NCBI GenBank assembly: GCA_046583095.1
Contig: JAYGDB010000013.1
Coordinates: 1-26,427 of the forward strand
Reading direction: 5' to 3'
Length of the DNA stretch: 26,427 nucleotides
Source: JAJDAN01 sp046583095
Lineage (GTDB): Bacteria > Myxococcota_A > UBA9160 > UBA4427
Position numbers and translations under genes: made by a program
Notes under the pieces: model-generated
What the model was told of the DNA's origin: nothing
The model's database searches: none
Seen by the model: only the letters and a program-made list of their open reading frames with translations
Part shown: positions 1-7,290 of the stretch, piece by piece
How positions within the stretch are numbered: position 1 is the first letter of the stretch
Layout: every line of letters starts with the position of its first letter

Positions 1-1
1 C

Positions 2-1858
2 GTCGCAGGGCTGCTGGTGATTCTCGTGACCTCGATCCCGCAGATGCGCGAGCTGGGCATCTTCGGTGCGTTCTGGGTGTCGTCGATCCTGTTGACCGTC
101 GAGGTCCTCCACCCGGTGCTGATCTGCTACCTCCCCGCGCCTCCGGAGCACGAGCACTACCTCCCGGGCTTCATGGTCCGGTTCACGGGCTTCATCGGCT
201 GGCTGACCACTCACAAGACCTACAAGTGGGTGATCGCCGTGGTGACCGTCACCCTGCTCGCCAGTTCGACCTACGTCACGCTCTACCATTCGAAGATCGG
301 CGAAGCGCTGCCGGGCACGCCGCTTCTCTTCCCCGACCACCCCTGGAACGTGGCCACCGCCGAAATCGCCGGACGGTTCGGCGGCATCGACACGTTCGTG
401 ATCTACCTCGAGGGCGACAGGGACAAGGCCAGCGGCGATCCGACACCGGTGCTGCGCATGGAGAAGTTCGAGCGCTGGATGGGCACGCACACTGATCTCG
501 GTGCCACCATCTCGCTGGTGCCGATCATCCGAACCTCGTGGCGCATCAACCACTACGGCGATCCGAAGTGGGACTTCATCTCGGAAGAGCAAGCCACGGT
601 GCGACAGCAGATCTACCAACTTCGCACGAACGGCGCGCCAGGCGCCCTGCGTCCATTCATTACCGAGGACGGCAAGGACGCGAACGTCGCCTTTCTGTAC
701 CGCGACCACAAGGGGGAGACGATCCGCAGGGCGGTCATGGCGGCTGAGGAGTTCATCCGCCAGAACCCGATGGGCCAGGTGATCGTCCGCTATGACAAGG
801 ATCGGGGCCTACCCGACGAGGGCGCCCTCTCGTACAACAAGTTGATGGACACCTGGTACTACATGCTGGGGCCGCTGTTGCCGACGCGTCATCACACGCT
901 CAGCGTGCAAATTCGCCAGGAAGACGGCACCTACAACCACGTGCAAGTGAATGACTTCACGAGCCTGGAAGCCCTACCGGAGTGGATCGAAGAATTCCGC
1001 GACAACGCCATCTACGACTACGAGGACCAGCGCGATTCCCTCGATGAGGGCGAGCACTTCAGCTGGCCCGATAGCCTCGAGGACTGGAGCCTCGAGGACA
1101 TCAACTATTTCTGGGAAAACGAGGAGTACGGCATCCGCGCCGTCGGCGTGAGCACGTCGAACTTGATCGTCGAAGACCTGAAGCAGGTGGATGGCGTTCC
1201 CGCCTACCAAGCCACGCAGTCGTGGACCCGCGGCGTGCAGTTCGTGATGGCGGGCGGGCTGATGGGGATCCTCGCAGCCGTAGACGACGAGGTAGAGCGC
1301 AGCCACGTCGCGAACATCCTGTTGATTTTCCTGGTGATTTTCGTCCTCCACTCGATCACCTACCAGTCGATGCCGAGTGGAGCCATCATTCTGTTGCAGA
1401 TCATGACGGCGACGATGCTGTCGCTCGCCTACATGGCGATCAGCGGGATGGGGCTCAACATCAATACGCTGCCCGTGCAGTCGGTCGGCGTCGGGATCGG
1501 CGTCGACTACGCGATCTACATCGTGGACCGCATCCGCCACGAAGTCGTCGATACAGCGGATATCGACGAAGCCATCCGAAGAGCGGTCCGAACCACGGGG
1601 ATGGCGGTGACCTTCACAGCCACCACGATCGTGGGAGGCATCGTCCTCTGGACCTTCTCGAACTTGCGCTTCCAGGCCGACATGGCCCAGCTACTCTCGA
1701 TCCTGATGGTGATCAACATGCTGGGCGCCATCACGGTCGTGCCCGCCTTCTACTCGATCGCCCGCCCCAAGGTCGCGACGGCGCTCCTGACCGACGATCA
1801 GAGGGCCGCGATCCAGCGCCAGAAGGAAACGGAAAGAGCAAAGGGCCTGACCGACTAG
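2..1858 (+). CDS. RND/MMPL-family exporter, C-terminal part (5' end outside window)
   Basis: The reading frame is open from base 2 with no start codon signal, so the gene begins upstream; about 618 residues are visible, ending at TAG 1856-1858. The first residues look like the last membrane helices of a first transmembrane bundle. One more helix follows (about bases 235-290), then a large hydrophilic region (about bases 300-1240) that should be the extracytoplasmic porter domain. A second helix bundle follows, carrying the GVDYAIY motif near base 1500, typical of MMPL/RND proteins. Family members export lipids, hopanoids or small hydrophobic molecules using the proton gradient across the inner membrane. 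The periplasmic part holds a strikingly acidic stretch (about bases 985-1130, rich in Asp/Glu with Trp and Tyr). Substrate is unknown. leuS follows 166 bases downstream on the same strand, and I see no functional link to it. Confidence 0.85.
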   Translation, partial: VAGLLVILVTSIPQMRELGIFGAFWVSSILLTVEVLHPVLICYLPAPPEHEHYLPGFMVRFTGFIGWLTTHKTYKWVIAVVTVTLLASSTYVTLYHSKIGEALPGTPLLFPDHPWNVATAEIAGRFGGIDTFVIYLEGDRDKASGDPTPVLRMEKFERWMGTHTDLGATISLVPIIRTSWRINHYGDPKWDFISEEQATVRQQIYQLRTNGAPGALRPFITEDGKDANVAFLYRDHKGETIRRAVMAAEEFIRQNPMGQVIVRYDKDRGLPDEGALSYNKLMDTWYYMLGPLLPTRHHTLSVQIRQEDGTYNHVQVNDFTSLEALPEWIEEFRDNAIYDYEDQRDSLDEGEHFSWPDSLEDWSLEDINYFWENEEYGIRAVGVSTSNLIVEDLKQVDGVPAYQATQSWTRGVQFVMAGGLMGILAAVDDEVERSHVANILLIFLVIFVLHSITYQSMPSGAIILLQIMTATMLSLAYMAISGMGLNINTLPVQSVGVGIGVDYAIYIVDRIRHEVVDTADIDEAIRRAVRTTGMAVTFTATTIVGGIVLWTFSNLRFQADMAQLLSILMVINMLGAITVVPAFYSIARPKVATALLTDDQRAAIQRQKETERAKGLTD

Positions 1859-2024
1859 CCGCGTGAGTCGAGAGCCGGGTGCATCCAGCCCGCAAGCGAA
1901 TCGCCGGATGCGGCCGCAAATCAGGCGTGAGCGAACCGAAGATCGCCGTGAACCGCAGTGCCGACACGCCGCGACCGCAACTCGCGTTGACGCCGGACAA
2001 TGCCGTCGGCATGCTCTGACGCGC

Positions 2025-4664
2025 ATGCCCTACGACCCGAAAGCGATCGAGCCGAAATGGCAGACCTACTGGCTCGAGCACGAGACTTTCCGGGTCGAGA
2101 TCGACCGGACCAAGCCGAAGTACTACGTGCTCGACATGTTCCCGTTTATTTCGGGCGACGGTCTGCACGCGGGGCATCCCGAGGGCTACACGGCCACCGA
2201 CATCCTGGCGCGCTACAAGCGCATGCTGGGCTTCAACGTCCTGCATCCAATGGGCTGGGACGCCTTCGGCCTGCCCGCCGAGCAGTACGCGATCAAGACA
2301 GGCACGCATCCACGAGTCACCACCCAGAAGAACATCGACCGCTTCCGGAAACAGATCCGCTCGTTCGGCTTCAGCTTCGACTGGTCGCGCGAGATCGACA
2401 CCACCTCCCCCGAATACTTCAAGTGGACCCAGTGGATCTTCTGCCAGCTCCACGAGCGAGGCCTGGCGTACCGCGCAGAAGTTCCCGTGAACTGGTGCCC
2501 GGCCCTCGGCACGGTGCTCGCGAACGAAGAGGTGATCGGCGGCAAGAGCGAGGTGGGCGGCCACCCGGTCGAGCGACGCCCGATGCTCCAGTGGGTGCTC
2601 CGAATCACCGAGTACGCCGACCGGCTGATCGAAGACCTGGACGACCTGGACTGGCCTGAATCGATCAAGAAGATGCAGCGGGAGTGGATCGGTCGCTCCG
2701 AGGGCGCGCGGATCCGCTTCGCCGTCGAAGGGCACGACGATGCGCGCATCGAGGTTTTCACGACCCGTCCCGACACGCTCTTCGGAGCCACCTACATGGT
2801 GCTGGCGCCCGAGCACGATCTCGTCGGCCGGATCACCGACGACGCCCAGCGTGAGGCCGTCGACGCATACATCGCGAAGAGCGCCTCCAGCAGCGAGCGA
2901 GCGCGCCTGGCCGAAAAGACGGGGGCCTTCACGGGTGCACACGTCATCCACCCGGTCACCGGCGAGCGGCTGCCGATCTGGATCGCCGACTACGTGCTCG
3001 CCGGCTACGGGACCGGCGCGATCATGGCCGTTCCGGCTCACGACCCGCGCGATCACGCCTTCGCCCGCGAGTTCGGTCTGCCGATCGTGCCGGTCGTCTC
3101 CGGCCCCGACACGCTCGACATCCAGGAGCAAGCCTGGGTGGGAGACGGCGTCGGCATCAACTCCCAGTTCCTGGACGGACTCGAGACGCCCGCCGCGAAA
3201 CAGAAGATGATCGACTGGCTCGTCACGAACGAAGCCGGCGAGGCCGAGGTCAGCTACAAGCTCCACGACTGGCTCTTCAGCCGGCAGCGGTACTGGGGCG
3301 AGCCCTTCCCGGTAATCCACCGAGAAGACGGCAGCACTGTGCTCGTGCCGGCATCGGATCTTCCGGTAACCCTTCCGGATCTCGACGACTTCACGCCGAG
3401 CGGCGACTTCCAGCCCCCCCTCGCCCGGGCGCAGGAGTGGGTCGAGACCTCCGATCCGGAGACCGGGCGTCCCGCGCGAAGGGATGCGAACACCATGCCC
3501 CAGTGGGCGGGCAGCTGCTGGTACTTCCTGCGCTTCATCGATCCCAAGAACGACAGCGAAGCCTGGAGCCAGGAGGCGTCCGACTACTGGATGCCCGTCG
3601 ACCTCTATGTGGGCGGCGCCGAGCACGCTGTCCTGCATCTCTTGTACGCGCGCTTCTGGCACAAGGTGTTCTACGACCTCGGGCTCGTGAAGACGAAGGA
3701 GCCGTTCCAGAAGCTGATCAACCCGGGGATGATCCTCGGCGAGAGCTACCGCTACTACGACGACAACCCGGGCGACAAGCCGGACGTCCCCGTCAACCTC
3801 TACGACTTCAACCAGGTCACCGTCGAAGGCGAGAGTGCCTGGGCGACGGAGACGGGCGACGAACTGAAAGCCCGCTGGATCATGCCCGGCGAGGTGCGAG
3901 TCGGCTCGGACGGCAAGCCGCAGCATCCGGATCATCCCAAGCTCGTCCTCGAGCCCGTGATCGAGAAGATGTCCAAGAGCCGGGGCAACGTGGTGAATCC
4001 CGACGACATCGTTGACGAGTTCGGGGCCGACACCCTGCGGCTCTACGAGATGTTCATCGGGCCCCTCGAGAAGGCGGCCCCGTGGTCCACCAAGGATATC
4101 CAGGGTGTCCTGCGCTTCCTCCAGCGGGCCTACCGGCTGCTGCTACACGACGAGCCCGACGGCACGAGCCGGCTGCAAGAGCAGGCGCCCGGAGACGGCA
4201 CCCCCGAGCAGGCCCGGCTGACTGCCGCGACGATCGCGGGCGTGACGGCCGACATCGAGGCCGTGCACCTCAACACGGCCATCTCGAAGCTGATGGTCAT
4301 GCTGCGCGATATCACGAAGAACGGCCCGCTCCCCGAGAACGCAGCGCGGGCGTTCGTGTTGTTGCTCTCGCCCTTCGCCCCGCACCTGGGCGAAGAGCTG
4401 TGGCAGCGACTCGGCAACGGGGACACCCTGGCCTACGAGCCGTGGCCCGAGGCCAACGCCGCACTGCTGCTGCGGGAGACGATCACGCTCGCCGTTCAGC
4501 TGAACGGAAAGCGGCGCGATGAGATCACCGTCGCCGCGGATGCCGAAGAGGAAGCGATCGCCGCAGCGGCAGTTGCCTCCGAGGGTGCTCAGCGACATCT
4601 CCAGGGACGCGAGCCGCGCAAAGTGATCGTCATCCCTGGACGCCTCGTCAACATCGTCGGCTAG
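2025..4664 (+). CDS. leuS: leucine--tRNA ligase
   Basis: Class I aminoacyl-tRNA synthetase that charges tRNA-Leu in the cytoplasm; 879 residues, close to the usual 820-880. Visible landmarks are the HIGH-type motif HAGH (residues 48-51) followed by PEGYTATD, the CP1 editing domain with TTRPDTLFG (about base 2760) and GTGAIMAVPAHD (about base 3010), the leucine-specific insertion, and KMSKS (residues 648-652). The C-terminal end VIVIPGRLVNIVG is characteristic. The zinc-knuckle cysteines of the E. coli enzyme are absent (GGKSEVGGHP instead), as in many bacterial LeuRS. The frame is open back to GTG 1863, but that would add an Arg-rich 54-residue tail unlike the family; ATG 2025 gives the standard MPYDPKAIEPKWQ start. 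No clear Shine-Dalgarno precedes it. A poor -35/-10 pair (TTGACG 1987, CATGCT 2010) would make the message almost leaderless. Confidence 0.98.
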   Translation: MPYDPKAIEPKWQTYWLEHETFRVEIDRTKPKYYVLDMFPFISGDGLHAGHPEGYTATDILARYKRMLGFNVLHPMGWDAFGLPAEQYAIKTGTHPRVTTQKNIDRFRKQIRSFGFSFDWSREIDTTSPEYFKWTQWIFCQLHERGLAYRAEVPVNWCPALGTVLANEEVIGGKSEVGGHPVERRPMLQWVLRITEYADRLIEDLDDLDWPESIKKMQREWIGRSEGARIRFAVEGHDDARIEVFTTRPDTLFGATYMVLAPEHDLVGRITDDAQREAVDAYIAKSASSSERARLAEKTGAFTGAHVIHPVTGERLPIWIADYVLAGYGTGAIMAVPAHDPRDHAFAREFGLPIVPVVSGPDTLDIQEQAWVGDGVGINSQFLDGLETPAAKQKMIDWLVTNEAGEAEVSYKLHDWLFSRQRYWGEPFPVIHREDGSTVLVPASDLPVTLPDLDDFTPSGDFQPPLARAQEWVETSDPETGRPARRDANTMPQWAGSCWYFLRFIDPKNDSEAWSQEASDYWMPVDLYVGGAEHAVLHLLYARFWHKVFYDLGLVKTKEPFQKLINPGMILGESYRYYDDNPGDKPDVPVNLYDFNQVTVEGESAWATETGDELKARWIMPGEVRVGSDGKPQHPDHPKLVLEPVIEKMSKSRGNVVNPDDIVDEFGADTLRLYEMFIGPLEKAAPWSTKDIQGVLRFLQRAYRLLLHDEPDGTSRLQEQAPGDGTPEQARLTAATIAGVTADIEAVHLNTAISKLMVMLRDITKNGPLPENAARAFVLLLSPFAPHLGEELWQRLGNGDTLAYEPWPEANAALLLRETITLAVQLNGKRRDEITVAADAEEEAIAAAAVASEGAQRHLQGREPRKVIVIPGRLVNIVG

Positions 4665-4708
4665 ACGCGCCGGAGTCCGACCGCTGGCCCGACCGGCTCG
4701 TTGCGAAG

Positions 4709-5593
4709 CTAGGCGAGAGCCTTCCACGCGAGATCGGCAAGCATCGCGAGGAAGAGCGCAAACAGGTAGGCGAGAGAGACGCGGAACATCGCCTGGGCAG
4801 ACGCGTCATCCTGCTCCCGCAGCACCTCGACCGCCGCCCACAAGAACCAGGCGTTCATCACCACGGCAACGGTCCCGTATACCCAGCCCAGGAGTCCGAG
4901 GGCCACCGGGGCGAGCGTCACCGGGACGAGACCAATCGTGTACCAGAGCATCCGCCAGCGAGTCGGGTGATCACCGATCACGCTGGGCAGCATCGGGATG
5001 CCCGCAGCTTCGTAGTCGGCCTTGCGATACAGGGCAATCGCCCAGACGTGGGGCGGCTGCCAGAAGAAGACCACGCCGAAGAGCAGCAACCCGGCGGGGC
5101 CGATCGAGCCGTTCACCGCGACATCGGCGATCAGCGGGGCCGCCGCACCCGCCGCACCCCCGATCACGACGTTCCAGGACGAACGCGGCTTCAGCCAGAT
5201 GGTGTAGACGAAGACATAGAAGAGGATGCTCGCAACGCAGACGCCGGCTGCGGGAGCCCCCGCCAGTACGTAGAGGAGCGCGGTCGCTACGACCCCCAGG
5301 GCCAACCCGAAGCCGAGAGCCGCGCCGGGTGCAATGCGGCCGGCCGGCAGCGGTCGCGCGCGGGTCCGCTCCATGACGGCATCGAGATCGCGCTCGATGT
5401 AGGCGTTGAGAGTATTCGCGGACGAAGCCGCCAAGGCGATCCCGAAGAGCGTCAGCACGACGAATCCGAAGGGGGGCCAGCCCCCCGCCGCCATCCCCAT
5501 CACGGGCAGACCCGTGAAGAGCACCAGCGGCAGCAGGCGGGGCTTTGTCAGATCGACGTAGTTGCGGAGGGTTTCGAAAGTAGTGCTCGCCAT
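4709..5593 (-). CDS. ctaB: protoheme IX farnesyltransferase (heme O synthase)
   Basis: Transfers a farnesyl group from farnesyl diphosphate to heme b, giving heme O for heme-copper oxidases; integral inner-membrane UbiA-family prenyltransferase. The 294 residues match the family length. The first prenyl-diphosphate-binding motif is N63-x3-E67-x-D69-x-D71 followed by AVMERTRARPLP. The second conserved loop reads ADYEAAGIPMLP, and about eight to nine hydrophobic helices are evident. ATG 5593 was chosen because the protein then begins directly before the conserved YVDLTKPR segment; the frame is open upstream but that part looks like non-coding sequence. It is an orphan: no cox or ctaA gene lies in the window. 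It ends convergently with leuS, 44 bases apart. The symbol could equally be cyoE. Confidence 0.96.
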   Translation of the reverse strand: MASTTFETLRNYVDLTKPRLLPLVLFTGLPVMGMAAGGWPPFGFVVLTLFGIALAASSANTLNAYIERDLDAVMERTRARPLPAGRIAPGAALGFGLALGVVATALLYVLAGAPAAGVCVASILFYVFVYTIWLKPRSSWNVVIGGAAGAAAPLIADVAVNGSIGPAGLLLFGVVFFWQPPHVWAIALYRKADYEAAGIPMLPSVIGDHPTRWRMLWYTIGLVPVTLAPVALGLLGWVYGTVAVVMNAWFLWAAVEVLREQDDASAQAMFRVSLAYLFALFLAMLADLAWKALA

Positions 5594-5649
5594 CTCTCGC
5601 CGCCCTGAGGGATTGAGGAATTTCCGGGGCTGTTTCGCGGACTTAGGAG

Positions 5650-5665
5650 GCTCCGCATACGGAGC
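5650..5665. promoter_or_regulatory. Perfect 6-4-6 dyad in the ctaB/EamA divergent gap
   Basis: GCTCCG-CATA-CGGAGC is a perfect inverted repeat about 57 bases upstream of the ctaB start and about 100 bases upstream of the EamA start. In a divergent intergenic region it could be an operator or a short hairpin in a leader. I see no convincing -35/-10 pair beside it, so its role is open. Confidence 0.25.
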
Positions 5666-5705
5666 GCGCGGGAGCATTGCACAGGCAGGGGAGGAGATCG
5701 ACCGG

Positions 5706-5783
5706 ATGCAACCACACGATGCAGAAGGCATTTGCCGGATCGAGCCGATACCGTCGCCCAGAACGTGGGCCCCTTTGAGCTGA
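5706..5783 (+). other. Possible 25-codon upstream ORF overlapping the EamA start
   Basis: ATG 5706 is preceded by a strong purine-rich Shine-Dalgarno (GGGGAGGAG, about 5688-5696) and opens a 25-codon frame ending at TGA 5781-5783. That places its stop just after the GTG 5765 start proposed for the EamA transporter, which itself lacks a good ribosome-binding site. It may be a leader peptide that couples translation, or a chance ORF. The peptide has no recognisable motif. Confidence 0.25.
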
Positions 5784-6646
5784 GCATCGTCCTGCTCTCC
5801 GCCGCACTCCATGCGGGTTGGAGCATCGCGGTCAAGAGCAGCCGCGACTCCGTCGTCTTCAACCTGTTGCAGTCGGGGATCCTGTGTACGGCCGCAATCG
5901 CTCTCCTGCCGTTCGTAGACGTGTCGGAGATCCCAGCACCCGTCTGGCGGATCGCGGCCATGACGGGCGTGGCGCACGCCCTCTACCTCTACTGGCTGAG
6001 CCGAGCCCTCGAGACAGCCGACATCTCGCTCGTCTACCCCATCGCCCGTTCGACGCCGGCCTTCATGCCGCTCGTCGCTGTTCCCCTGCTCGGAGAGAGC
6101 GTGTCCGGGCTCGGTGTATTGGGAATCGCCACCGTTGTGGTCGGAATCTGGCTGGTCAGCCTCGGGGGCCGGCTCAACCTGCGGTCGTTCCTCCAACCGG
6201 GACTGGTCTTCGCATATCTCACCCTGGCGAGCACAGTCGCATACGGGCTCTTCGACAAGGCAGCCATGACGAGCCTCGATGCAGTGACGTGGACGAGCGC
6301 GATTCCCCGGCCGATATTCTTCGTCCTGATGCTGTACCTGGCGAGCTCGGTCTACTACGTGCCGCTCGCGTTGTGGCGGCGCGGGACATCCCAGATTGGA
6401 GAAATCTGGCGGACGGAGTGGCGGAGCCTGCTCGTCTCGGCAGTGATCAGCCTCGCCAGCTACGGGTTCATCCTGGAAGCTCTGCGAACTGCACCCGCCA
6501 GCTACGTGGTAGCCGTGCGGCAATCGAGCGTCCTCTTCGTCCTGATCCTGAGCGTGCTTCTGCTCCGCGAGCGGCAGGGCCCAGCCCGCCTGCTCGGCGC
6601 CGGAATCACCGTGGCCGGAGTGGCCGTGATCGCGATAGCACCATGA
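5765..6646 (+). CDS. EamA/DMT-family transporter
   Basis: Inner-membrane protein of the drug/metabolite transporter superfamily with about ten hydrophobic helices in two EamA repeats. The first repeat ends near the segment with LGVLGIATVVVGIWLVSL. The second ends with the typical helix pair LFVLILSVLLLRERQGP and LLGAGITVAGVAVIAIA. The substrate cannot be told from sequence. Start choice: GTG 5765 puts the first helix (FELSIVLLSAALHAGW) four residues from the N-terminus, as usual for the family, but it has no Shine-Dalgarno. TTG 5732, with AGAAGG three bases ahead, would add 11 residues. The gene overlaps the downstream acyltransferase by ATGA (6643-6646), so the two are probably cotranscribed and translationally coupled. 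Confidence 0.88.
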   Translation: MGPFELSIVLLSAALHAGWSIAVKSSRDSVVFNLLQSGILCTAAIALLPFVDVSEIPAPVWRIAAMTGVAHALYLYWLSRALETADISLVYPIARSTPAFMPLVAVPLLGESVSGLGVLGIATVVVGIWLVSLGGRLNLRSFLQPGLVFAYLTLASTVAYGLFDKAAMTSLDAVTWTSAIPRPIFFVLMLYLASSVYYVPLALWRRGTSQIGEIWRTEWRSLLVSAVISLASYGFILEALRTAPASYVVAVRQSSVLFVLILSVLLLRERQGPARLLGAGITVAGVAVIAIAP

Positions 6647-7287
6647 GAGCCGGACTGCTGGGACGAGTTTCCGCCCTGCTGCTGCGAGCCCTCGGCGCCA
6701 CCTGGCGGATCCAGACGGAAGGGCCCAACCCGCTGGCGCCCGGCCACGAACCGGTGGTTGCGGCCTTCTGGCACCGAAACCTCCTGATCGCGTCCTACTA
6801 CTATCGAAGCCGCGGCTTCAGCGTGGCGGTGAGCCGAAGCCGGGACGGAGACCGCATCGCATCGTTGCTCTCGGCCCTCGGTTACGAGACCCCACCCCGA
6901 GGTTCGAGTAGCCGCGGCGGCGCGGCGGCCCTGCTCGAGTTGGTCCGCCAGGTCGAGTCCGGTACGACCGTCTCCATCCAGACTGACGGTCCTCGAGGCC
7001 CGGCACGTATCTCGAAGATCGGCATCGTCAGCCTGTCGCGGCTGACGCGGCGGCCGATCACACCGGTATCGTTCTCGGCCCGGCCGCGACTGCGCTTCCG
7101 AAGCTGGGACGGGACGCTGCTGCCGCTGCCCTTCGCGAAGGTATTGTGCCGTTACGGGGACGCCCTTCTCGTCCCGGCGGATGCGGACGAGGACGAGGAG
7201 GAGCAACGGCGGGCAGACCTGGATCGCGCGTTGAACACCCTCACCGACGCGGTCGACCGTGAACTCGGCCTACCGGGGGAGCGGTAG
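6643..7287 (+). CDS. lysophospholipid acyltransferase-like protein (DUF374)
   Basis: 214-residue protein with the hallmarks of the DUF374 branch of the LPLAT acyltransferases: FWHRNLL (His44, probable catalytic base), SRSRDGDRI (residues 64-72) and TDGPRGP (114-120). Members are thought to act on the inner face of the cytoplasmic membrane, and in many Gram-negatives the gene sits near lipid A core genes. That placement is family knowledge; the only envelope genes here are more distant (AsmA-like and rfaE2). ATG 6643 overlaps the EamA stop codon (ATGA), which fixes the start well. The C-terminal part is acidic (DADEDEEEQRR). It ends three bases before the convergent ptsP stop, leaving almost no room for a separate terminator. 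Confidence 0.88.
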   Translation: MRAGLLGRVSALLLRALGATWRIQTEGPNPLAPGHEPVVAAFWHRNLLIASYYYRSRGFSVAVSRSRDGDRIASLLSALGYETPPRGSSSRGGAAALLELVRQVESGTTVSIQTDGPRGPARISKIGIVSLSRLTRRPITPVSFSARPRLRFRSWDGTLLPLPFAKVLCRYGDALLVPADADEDEEEQRRADLDRALNTLTDAVDRELGLPGER

Positions 7288-7290
7288 TCG

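Noticed and set aside
1863..2024. 54-residue N-terminal extension of leuS from GTG 1863
   Set aside because: Arg-rich and unlike LeuRS N-termini; ATG 2025 gives the family start.
1731..3935. 734-residue open frame on the minus strand opposite the RND gene end and leuS
   Set aside because: It mirrors the codon pattern of leuS in GC-rich DNA, has no recognisable domain, and leuS on the plus strand is certain.
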